Origin: Streptomyces althioticus
GTDB taxonomy: Bacteria > Actinomycetota > Actinomycetes > Streptomycetales > Streptomycetaceae
Length of the DNA stretch: 51,143 nt
Assembly: GCA_014649355.1 (NCBI GenBank)
Contig: BMSW01000029.1
Location: forward strand, 1 to 51,143
Reading direction: 5' to 3'
This document shows positions 7,382-14,005 of this stretch, piece after piece. The notes under the pieces are model-generated. The model had not been told where the DNA came from, did not search any database, and saw only the letters and a program-made list of their open reading frames with translations. Within the stretch, counting starts at the first letter, position 1. The number at the start of each line of letters is the position of its first letter. The translations under genes were made by a program, and so were the position numbers.

Positions 7382-7954
7382 TCAGAGCGCGGTCGGCAGC
7401 GTCCGCCACAGGTGGGCCCGGTCGGTGGCGTCGCGGAGGGCGCGTAGGACGGCCGGGGGCGGGGTGGCGTACAGGACCGGGTGGTCCGTCTCGCCCTTCG
7501 ACGGGTCGGGGGTGAACGCCAGCCGCTCGCCGTCGAGGGAGAAGCGCGCGTCCACGCCGGGCTTGTTGCCCCGCGGGTCCTGGCGATGCCACGCGCCGTG
7601 GAAGCGCACGGCGACCAGTCCGTGCACCACTCCGAGACGCTGGTAGCAGAGCGCGGCAGGGATGTCCTCGGCGCGCAGCAGCGCGGCCAGGGCGTGGGCC
7701 TTGGCGTAACAGATGCCCGTGCCCTGCTCCAGTACGTCGGAGGCGCGCCAGGTGACGCGGGGGTCGTCGGCGTCCTGGGAGTGCGTGACCCGGTCACGGA
7801 CGTACTCGAAAGCCGCCCGCGCATACTCATACGAGTCGTGCACATCGGCGGCCACGCGTGCGGACACCTCCCGGACCAGCGGGTGATGGTGGTCGATCAC
7901 CTCGTCGGCGGCCAAGTAGGCGGAGAGGTCCCGGTTTTCCTGGATCAGCTGCAT
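7382..7954 (-). CDS. Transglutaminase-like domain protein
   Basis: A 190-residue cytoplasmic protein with a transglutaminase/cysteine-protease core. The Cys motif is GTGICYAKAHALAALLRA (Cys near residue 82), followed by the His strand VVHGLVAVRFHGAWHR and an Asp in RQDPRGNKPG. Upstream is the typical AFEYVRDRVTHS helix. Members cleave or form amide bonds; substrates are unknown. The transcript looks leaderless: the -10 (TATGCT) ends eight bases before the ATG and there is no ribosome binding site. The promoter is flanked by two copies of an inverted 14-base site. Confidence 0.85.
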   Translation of the reverse strand: MQLIQENRDLSAYLAADEVIDHHHPLVREVSARVAADVHDSYEYARAAFEYVRDRVTHSQDADDPRVTWRASDVLEQGTGICYAKAHALAALLRAEDIPAALCYQRLGVVHGLVAVRFHGAWHRQDPRGNKPGVDARFSLDGERLAFTPDPSKGETDHPVLYATPPPAVLRALRDATDRAHLWRTLPTAL

Positions 7955-7962
7955 GGCGCCGG

Positions 7963-8021
7963 AGCATAGGTATGCGACCGGCCGAGAGTCAATGACTTTT
8001 CAGTCGATCGCATACCTATGC
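7963..8021 (-). promoter_or_regulatory. Promoter with twin inverted 14-base sites
   Basis: On the minus strand TTGACT (7987-7992), 18 bases, then TATGCT (7963-7968) form a good promoter. GCATAGGTATGCGA at 7964-7977 overlaps the -10, and its exact reverse complement lies at 8008-8021, beyond the -35. Each arm is itself nearly palindromic (GCATA-GG-TATGC). Confidence 0.75.
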
Positions 8022-8041
8022 ACACTGGGGGAGTCAGCGTG

Positions 8042-9112
8042 TCAGCGGGCCATCTCCTCCTTGAGGGCGGCCACGAACCGGTCCACGTCGTCCTCGGTGG
8101 TGTCGTAGGCGCACATCCAGCGGACGTCGCCCGCGGCCTCGTCCCAGAAGTAGAAGCGGAACCGCTTCTGCAGCCGCTCGCTCACGCCGTGCGGGAGCCG
8201 CGCGAACACGGCGTTGGACTGGACCGGGTAGAGGATCTCCACGCCGTGCACCGCGCGCACGCCCTCGGCGAGGCGCTGGGCCATCTCGTTGGCGTGCCGC
8301 GCGTTGCGCAGCCACAGGTCACGGGCGAGCAGGGCTTCCAGCTGCACGGACACGAAGCGCATCTTGGAGGCGAGCTGCATGGACAGCTTGCGCAGGTGCT
8401 TCATGTGCTTGATCCCGTCCGGGTCCAGCACCACGACCGCCTCGCCGAACAGCGCGCCGTTCTTGGTGCCGCCCAGCGAGAGCAGGTCGACGCCCACCGC
8501 GTTGGTGAAGGTGCGCAGCGGCACGTCCAGCGTGGCGGCCGCGTTGGCCAGCCGGGAGCCGTCGACGTGCACCTTCATGCCGTGCGCGTGCGCGTGCTCG
8601 CAGATCGCGCGGATCTCGTCCGGGGTGTACACCGTGCCCAGCTCGGTCGACTGGGCTATGGAGACGACCTGGGGCATGGCCCGGTGCTCGTCGTCCCAGC
8701 CGTACGCCTCCCGGTCGATGAGCTCCGGGGTGAGCTTGCCGTCCGGGGTGGGCACGGTGAGCAGCTTGATGCCGCCGACCCGCTCCGGGGCGCCGCCCTC
8801 GTCCACGTTGATGTGGGCGCTCTCCGCGCAGATCACCGCGCCCCAGCGGTCGGTGACCGCCTGGAGCGCCACCACGTTGGCGCCGGTGCCGTTGAAGACC
8901 GGGAAGGCCTCGGCGGTGGGCCCGAAGTGGCTGCGGATCACCTGCTGGAGGTTCTCGGTGTACGCGTCCTCGCCGTAGGCGACCTGGTGCCCGCCGTTGG
9001 CCAGGGCCAGGGCGGCGAGCACCTCCGGGTGGGCGCCCGCGTAGTTGTCGCTGGCGAAACCGCGGACCTCCGGGTCGTGATGACGACGCGCGTCGGTCCG
9101 CGGCGGGTTCAC
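8042..9112 (-). CDS. Low-specificity L-threonine aldolase family enzyme
   Basis: A 356-residue fold-type I PLP enzyme that cleaves L-threonine or allo-threonine to glycine and acetaldehyde, or a beta-eliminating relative. Opening FASDNYAGAHPEVLAAL matches the family. The PLP-phosphate loop is NGTGANV (74-80), the PLP-ring contact is HVDGSR (182-187) and the Schiff-base lysine is Lys217 in SLGGTKNGA. The GTG start at 9112 overlaps the stop of the upstream SDR gene by four bases (GTGA), giving translational coupling. It is the last gene of a DUF6421-SDR-aldolase run. Confidence 0.9.
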   Translation of the reverse strand: MNPPRTDARRHHDPEVRGFASDNYAGAHPEVLAALALANGGHQVAYGEDAYTENLQQVIRSHFGPTAEAFPVFNGTGANVVALQAVTDRWGAVICAESAHINVDEGGAPERVGGIKLLTVPTPDGKLTPELIDREAYGWDDEHRAMPQVVSIAQSTELGTVYTPDEIRAICEHAHAHGMKVHVDGSRLANAAATLDVPLRTFTNAVGVDLLSLGGTKNGALFGEAVVVLDPDGIKHMKHLRKLSMQLASKMRFVSVQLEALLARDLWLRNARHANEMAQRLAEGVRAVHGVEILYPVQSNAVFARLPHGVSERLQKRFRFYFWDEAAGDVRWMCAYDTTEDDVDRFVAALKEEMAR

Positions 9113-9855
9113 GGCTTCTCGGTCAGCCACAGACGTTTTCCGTTCACTTCCGCGGCGGGCTTGTCCCAGACGTCGACGATGGACTCGGCCAGGTCCTTGA
9201 CGTCCGTGAAGCCCGCGAACTTCGCGTTGGGGCGGTCCGCGCGCATCGCGTCGTGCACCAACGCCTTCACCACCAGGATGGCAGCAGCCGAGGTCGGCCC
9301 CTGCTCGCCCCCGGCCTTGCGGAAGTAGTCGGCCATGGCCAGCGTCCACGCCTCGGCGGCGGCCTTGCCGGCCGCGTACGCGGCGTTGCCGGCGGTCGGC
9401 TTCGTCGCGCCGGCCGCGCTGATCAGGACGTACCGGCCGCGGTCGCTGCGCTGGAGCGCCTCGTGGAAGGCGAGCGTGGTGTGCTGCACGGTGCGCACCA
9501 GCAGCAGTTCCAGGAAGTCCCAGTCGTCCAGGCTGGTCTTGGTGAACGTCTCGCTGCCGCGCCACCCGCCGACGAGGTGGACCAGGCCGTCGACGCGGCC
9601 GAACTCCTTCTCCGTGCGGGCGGCCCAGTCGCGGGTCGACTCCAGGTCGAGCAGGTCGACCGTCTCACCGGTGACCGTGGCGCCTCCGTGCGCGTACCGC
9701 GCGGCGTCCACGGCCGCCGCGAGCCGCTCCGGGTCGTTGTCCGAGCCGACGACGGTGGCCCCCGCCTCGGCCAGCCTGAGCAGGGCCGCGCGTCCCGCCG
9801 GCCCGCCCGCGCCGGCCACCGCGATCACCGCGCCTTCGAGCGCCCCGTTCCCCAT
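9109..9855 (-). CDS. Short-chain dehydrogenase/reductase
   Basis: A 248-residue SDR. The Rossmann motif is AGAGGPAGRA (about residues 14-23). The catalytic residues are Ser146 (LISAAG) and Tyr160/Lys164 (YAAGK). An unusual GGWRG follows the NNAG-equivalent strand (VHLVGG). Substrate unknown. I place the start at ATG 9855 because AGGAGG lies nine bases before it; the in-frame start at 9897 overlaps the upstream stop. It lies between DUF6421 and threonine aldolase genes and overlaps the latter, so the three probably share a function. Confidence 0.85.
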   Translation of the reverse strand: MGNGALEGAVIAVAGAGGPAGRAALLRLAEAGATVVGSDNDPERLAAAVDAARYAHGGATVTGETVDLLDLESTRDWAARTEKEFGRVDGLVHLVGGWRGSETFTKTSLDDWDFLELLLVRTVQHTTLAFHEALQRSDRGRYVLISAAGATKPTAGNAAYAAGKAAAEAWTLAMADYFRKAGGEQGPTSAAAILVVKALVHDAMRADRPNAKFAGFTDVKDLAESIVDVWDKPAAEVNGKRLWLTEKP

Positions 9856-9893
9856 GGTTCTCGCCTCCTGAGCAGTGTTGTGGACGAGATCGC

Positions 9894-11291
9894 TCACGCG
9901 GCGACCCGCTCGGCGCCGTCCGCCGTGATGCCCCGGGTGGAGGCGATCACCTTCTTCAGCTTCTTGGACAGTGCCTCATAGAACATGCTCAGCGGAAACT
10001 CGTCGGGAAGCACGTCATCGACGAGCTTGCGCGGCGGCAGCGAGAGGTCGAGGGCCTCGGGACCCTTGGCCCACGTGGAGCCGGGGTGCGGGGACAGGTA
10101 CCGGGAGACCAGCTCGTAGCCGGCGAACCAGTGGACGAGCTTGGGGCGGTCGATGCCGTCGCGGTAGAGCGTCTCGATCTCCGCGCACAGCTCGTTGGTG
10201 ACCTGCGGGGCGCGCTCCCAGTCGATGGAGAGCTTGTTGTCGGTCCAGCGGACGACGTCGTGCTTGTGCAGGTAGGCGAAGAGCAGCTGGCCGCCGAGGC
10301 CGTCGTAGTTGCGCACGCGCTCGCCCGTCACCGGGAAGCGGAACATGCGGTCGAAGATGACGGCGATCTGCACGTCACGGGCCTGCGGCACGCCCTCGCC
10401 GGCGAGCTTCACGGCCTCCCTGAAGGCGGTGAGGTCGCAGCGCAGCTCCTCGAGGCCGTACATCCAGAACGGCTGGCGCTGCTTGATCATGAAGGGGTCG
10501 AACGGCAGGTCGCCGTGGCTGTGCGTGCGGTCGTGGATCATGTCCCAGAGCACGAAGGCCTCTTCGCAGCGCTTCTGGTCGTGGACCAGGGCGGCGACGT
10601 CCTCGGGCAGCTCGAGGCCCAGGATGTCGACGGCGGCGTCGGTGACCCGGCGGAAGCGGGCGGCCTCGCGGTCGCAGAAGATGGCGCCCCAGGTGAAGCG
10701 CTCGGGGGCCTCGCGCACGGCGATGGTCTCGGGGAAGAGGACCGCGGAGTTGGTGTCGTAGCCCGCGGTGAAGTCCTCGAAGGTGATGCCGCAGAAGAGC
10801 GGGTTGTCGTAGCGGGTGCGCTCCAGCTCGGCCAGCCAGTCGGGCCAGACCATGCGGAAGACGACCGCCTCGAGGTTGCGGTCCGGGTTGCCGTTCTGCG
10901 TGTACATCGGGAAGACGACCAGGTGCTCGAGGCCGTCCTCGCGGTGCGCGGCGGGCTGGAAGGCCAGCAGCGAGTCGAGGAAGTCGGGCACCTCGAAGCC
11001 GCCCTCGGCCCAGCGGGCCAGGTCCTTGCCCAGCGCCTCGTGGTACGCGCGGTCGTGCGGGAGCAGCGGGGACAGTTCGTCGACCGCGCCGATCACCGTG
11101 CGCACGGCGTGCTCCGCGTCGCCACGGGACGGAGCGCCCTCGGCCTCGAAGTCGATGGAGCCGTCCTTGGACTGCCAGGGCCGGATCCGCTCCACGGCAT
11201 CCTTGAGCACGGGCCATGCCGGGTGCTCCACCACCCTGGTCACCGAAGGATTCCGCTCCCCCGCAGCCTGCTGCACAAGAATTTCCGTCAT
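9894..11291 (-). CDS. DUF6421 family protein
   Basis: A 465-residue soluble protein recognised as the actinobacterial family DUF6421, of unknown function. It contains conserved-looking acidic/His segments such as FVLWDMIHDRTHSHGDLPFD, which resembles a metal-ligand cluster, and PFWMYGLEELRCDLTAF. No transmembrane segment or signal peptide. The ATG at 11291 has GGAGGA nine bases upstream. The frame extends upstream to 11357 but without a usable start context. It begins the operon with an SDR and a threonine aldolase. A large inverted repeat lies about 75 bases upstream. Confidence 0.75.
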   Translation of the reverse strand: MTEILVQQAAGERNPSVTRVVEHPAWPVLKDAVERIRPWQSKDGSIDFEAEGAPSRGDAEHAVRTVIGAVDELSPLLPHDRAYHEALGKDLARWAEGGFEVPDFLDSLLAFQPAAHREDGLEHLVVFPMYTQNGNPDRNLEAVVFRMVWPDWLAELERTRYDNPLFCGITFEDFTAGYDTNSAVLFPETIAVREAPERFTWGAIFCDREAARFRRVTDAAVDILGLELPEDVAALVHDQKRCEEAFVLWDMIHDRTHSHGDLPFDPFMIKQRQPFWMYGLEELRCDLTAFREAVKLAGEGVPQARDVQIAVIFDRMFRFPVTGERVRNYDGLGGQLLFAYLHKHDVVRWTDNKLSIDWERAPQVTNELCAEIETLYRDGIDRPKLVHWFAGYELVSRYLSPHPGSTWAKGPEALDLSLPPRKLVDDVLPDEFPLSMFYEALSKKLKKVIASTRGITADGAERVAA

Positions 11292-11366
11292 GTCCCATCC
11301 TCCACAGGAGAACCTTGCGTACACCTGACCGTATACACAGGCCGTTTCTCCCAGCAAGGGGTACCT

Positions 11367-11413
11367 CAGGAAAATATCCTGCCCTACCTGGGGAGCAACC
11401 GCATATTTTCCTG
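11367..11413. promoter_or_regulatory. A/T-rich inverted repeat in a divergent promoter region
   Basis: CAGGAAAATAT (11367-11377) is repeated as its exact complement ATATTTTCCTG (11403-11413), centres about 36 bases apart. It lies between the DUF6421 operon (minus) and the glycerophosphodiesterase gene (plus). The spacing suits two half-operators on one DNA face. Regulator unknown. Confidence 0.55.
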
Positions 11414-11545
11414 TCCGCTACCCCGTCCGGCGGCGCTCCATGCGTTCCGAGTTCAGCCTCTGGACGCGGCGGGCAGAGGCGATACGGTCCCAGAGGGCCG
11501 TAGGGACGCGGCCCCCCGCCGCCGTCGACGGAAGCAGGTCGGATC

Positions 11546-12229
11546 TTGAACTTCCTCACCATCGGTCACCGCGGAGTCATGGGCGTGGAGCCCGAGAACA
11601 CCCTTCGGTCCTTCGTCGCCGCCCAGGAGGCCGGGCTCGACGTCGTCGAACTGGATCTGCATCTGAGCAAGGACGGCGCGCTCGTGGTGATGCACGACGC
11701 GCGCGTGGACCGCACCACGGACGGCACGGGCGCCATCGCCGACAAGACCTTCGACGAGCTGCGCGCCCTGGACGCCGGGCGCGGCGAGCGCATCCCCCTG
11801 TTCACAGAGGTGCTGGACGCGGTCCGGACGCCGCTGCAGGCGGAGATCAAGGACGTCCGGGCGGCCCGCGCGCTGGCCGAGGTGATGAACGACGGAGGGC
11901 TGGCCGACCGCGTGGAGGTCGCGTCCTTCCACGACGAGGCGCTCGCCGAGATCCGGCGGCTGGTGCCCGGGGTACGCACGGCGCTCGTGGCGAGCCGCTA
12001 CGGCACGGACGTGGTGGACCGGGCGGTCGCCGTCGGCGCCTCGCGGCTGTGCCTCAACATCCGGCGGATCACCCTGGAGGTCGTGGAGCACGCCCGCAAG
12101 GCGGACCTGTCGGTGTTCGGCTGGGTGGTCAACACCCAGGACCACCTGCGGCTGGTGCGGGCGCTTCAGCTGGACGGGGCGACCACCGACTACCCGGAGA
12201 TCAAGCGCACCGGCCGCTTCACGGCGTGA
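11546..12229 (+). CDS. Glycerophosphodiester phosphodiesterase
   Basis: A 227-residue TIM-barrel of the GDPD family, which hydrolyses glycerophosphodiesters to glycerol 3-phosphate and an alcohol. Key residues are His8-Arg9 (GHRG), Glu17-Asn18-Thr19 (PENT), Glu35 and Asp37 (ELDLH) for metal binding, and a downstream EIK. GWVVNTQDHL and the C-terminal TTDYPE match the family end. There is no signal peptide, so it acts in the cytoplasm. The start appears to be TTG 11546 with GGAAG upstream. No in-frame ATG precedes the HRG motif. Confidence 0.9.
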   Translation: MNFLTIGHRGVMGVEPENTLRSFVAAQEAGLDVVELDLHLSKDGALVVMHDARVDRTTDGTGAIADKTFDELRALDAGRGERIPLFTEVLDAVRTPLQAEIKDVRAARALAEVMNDGGLADRVEVASFHDEALAEIRRLVPGVRTALVASRYGTDVVDRAVAVGASRLCLNIRRITLEVVEHARKADLSVFGWVVNTQDHLRLVRALQLDGATTDYPEIKRTGRFTA

Positions 12230-12251
12230 GCGGCCGGGCGTCGTACGACGG

Positions 12252-12794
12252 TCAGGCCAGCTCCTTGACCAGGAGCTCGAACTTCAGGTCGTCGCGCTGC
12301 GGGATGCCGAAGCGCTCGTCGCCGTACGGGAACGGCGTCGTCCGTCCCGTACGGCGGTAGCCGCGCCGCTCGTACCAGGCGATCAGGTCCTCGCGCACGG
12401 TGATCACCGTCATGTGCATCTCGGTCACGCCCCACCTTTCGCGGGCCTGCCGCTCCGCCTCCGCGATGACGGTACGGCCGAGCCCGGCGCCCTGGAGGGC
12501 GGGGCTGACCGCGAACATCCCGAAGTAGGCGTTGTCACCGCGGTGTTCGAGCTGGCAGCAGGCCACGATCCGGCCCTCGCGTTCCACGGTGAGCAGCCTG
12601 CTGTCCGGCGCCTCGACGACCTCCAGCACACCCTCGCGGTCCGTCCGCTGCCCGTGCAGGATGTCCGCCTCGGTGGTCCACCCCGTGCGGCTGGACTCCC
12701 CCCGGTAGGCCGACTCGATCAGCTCGACGAGGTCGTCGACGTCGGCGGCCGTGGCATCACGGAAGGTCAGTGTGGTGTCGGCGGCGGTTCCCAT
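12252..12794 (-). CDS. GNAT family N-acetyltransferase
   Basis: A 180-residue single GNAT domain. The acetyl-CoA pyrophosphate loop is in FAVSPALQGAGLGRTVIAEAE (Q/RxxGxG/A form), with the preceding beta strand VACCQLEHR and the following AWYERRGYRRTGRTTPFPYG. The terminal KFELLVKEL strand is typical. Substrate cannot be told. The ATG start is at 12794. It converges on the glycerophosphodiesterase gene with only 22 bases between stops. Confidence 0.85.
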   Translation of the reverse strand: MGTAADTTLTFRDATAADVDDLVELIESAYRGESSRTGWTTEADILHGQRTDREGVLEVVEAPDSRLLTVEREGRIVACCQLEHRGDNAYFGMFAVSPALQGAGLGRTVIAEAERQARERWGVTEMHMTVITVREDLIAWYERRGYRRTGRTTPFPYGDERFGIPQRDDLKFELLVKELA

Positions 12795-12937
12795 GGCGCG
12801 GTTCCTCGATTCGTGCGGGTCTCTTTCGACGTGGCCGGGACGGGCCGAGATTAACGCGCGGTTCCCGGCCCGCGGGAAGCCGGTCCACTCTCCGGACGGC
12901 GGCGCCTGCCCTGCCCTGCCCCTCTACGCTCGGCCGC

Positions 12938-13336
12938 ATGGTGCATGTACTCAGCAGCCGTGTCCTGCTCCGCCCCTCCGACCCCGAGCGCTCCCGCGAC
13001 TTCTACGGCCGCCGCCTCGGCCTCGCCGTCCACCGCGAGTTCGGCACCGGCCCGGAGCGCGGCACGGTCTACTTCCTCGGCGGCGGCTTCCTGGAGCTCT
13101 CGGGCCGCGCGGAGGCGTCCCCGGCGGGCTCGCCCGACGTGCGGCTGTGGCTCCAGGTGGAGGACGCGGAGGCGGCTCGGGAGGAACTCGCCGCCCGGGG
13201 CGTGGAGATCGTCCGCCCGCCGGTGAAGGAGCCGTGGGGCCTGATCGAGATGTGGATCGAGGACCCGGACGGGACGCCGATCGTCCTGGTCCAGATCCCG
13301 GAGGAGCACCCGCTGAGGTACCGGCCGGGGATCTGA
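12938..13336 (+). CDS. VOC family (glyoxalase/bleomycin-resistance fold) protein
   Basis: A 132-residue protein with two beta-alpha-beta-beta-beta modules. SRVLLRPSDPERSRDFYGRRLGLAV begins the first. The second includes VEIVRPPVKEPWGLIEMWIEDPDGTPIVLVQ, where Glu and Trp side chains typical of metal-site VOC members are visible. The activity could be dioxygenase, lyase or binding protein. No ribosome binding site is seen; TACGCT ends seven bases before the ATG, so the mRNA may be leaderless. Divergent from the GNAT gene. Confidence 0.85.
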   Translation: MVHVLSSRVLLRPSDPERSRDFYGRRLGLAVHREFGTGPERGTVYFLGGGFLELSGRAEASPAGSPDVRLWLQVEDAEAAREELAARGVEIVRPPVKEPWGLIEMWIEDPDGTPIVLVQIPEEHPLRYRPGI

Positions 13337-13342
13337 TCCAAC

Positions 13343-13405
13343 CCGTCCGGCGTTTGAGGACGAGGCCCGCCAGGGCCGATGGGGGGCAGGGGGCGCAGCC
13401 CCCTG
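13343..13405. repeat. Streptomyces-type intergenic repeat with terminator hairpin
   Basis: CCGTCCGGCGTTTGAGGACG followed by a CAGGGGGC-GCA-GCCCCCTG hairpin (13387-13405). From general knowledge this CCGGCGTTTGAGGA plus G-run hairpin module is scattered between genes across Streptomyces. It fills the convergent gap between VOC and MarR genes and can terminate either. Confidence 0.7.
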
Positions 13406-13417
13406 GCACGTTCAGAC

Positions 13418-14005
13418 CTACGCCCGCAACACGCCGAGGCGCCCCTCCAACTGTGCCAGCAACCCCCCGAGCAGACCGGCCAGGTCCCCGAGTTCACCCG
13501 GGCCGAGCCCGGACAACACCGCGTTCTCGTAGGACAACTGCGACGGCAGAATGCCGTCGACCACCTCACGGCCCGCGTCGGTCAGCCGCACATGGGCCAC
13601 CCTCCGGTCCCGTGTGTCCCCGCGCCGCTCCACCAGCCCCCGCTCCGTGAGCGTCTTCAGCCGCTTGGTGACGGCGGCGCCGGAGGAGAACGTCTCGCGG
13701 GCCAGCTCGCTGGGCGTCAGCTCGTGCCCCGTGCGGCGCAGCGCGCCGAGCAGGTCGAACTCGGGGCGGGTGAGCCCCGCCCGCCGCAGCGGGGCGTCCT
13801 CGGCCTGCTGGAAGAGGGCCGCGCAGCGGTTGATGCGGCCGATGATCTCCATGGGCCCGGTGTCGAGGTCGGGGTGGACCGCCCGCCACTGCCGGACGAC
13901 CTCGGCGACGGTGTCGCGCCCGGAGGCGGACACGTCCGCGGTGCTCGAGGTGTCCGGCGTGCCGGTGACACCGTCGCCGGCCGATGGCCCTTGGGTCGCC
14001 GTCAT
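13418..14005 (-). CDS. MarR family transcriptional regulator
   Basis: A 195-residue winged-helix regulator with about 40 extra Ser/Thr/Gly-rich residues at the N-terminus. The HTH and wing are in LTRPEFDLLGALRRTG, LTPSELARETFSSGAAVTKR and LVERRGDTRDRRVAHVRLTDAG (wing with DxRxR). Its ATG overlaps the stop of the FUSC gene by four bases (ATGA), so the two are co-translated. It probably represses that exporter and senses its substrate. A palindrome upstream of the FUSC gene at 16300-16313 is a candidate site. Confidence 0.9.
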   Translation of the reverse strand: MTATQGPSAGDGVTGTPDTSSTADVSASGRDTVAEVVRQWRAVHPDLDTGPMEIIGRINRCAALFQQAEDAPLRRAGLTRPEFDLLGALRRTGHELTPSELARETFSSGAAVTKRLKTLTERGLVERRGDTRDRRVAHVRLTDAGREVVDGILPSQLSYENAVLSGLGPGELGDLAGLLGGLLAQLEGRLGVLRA

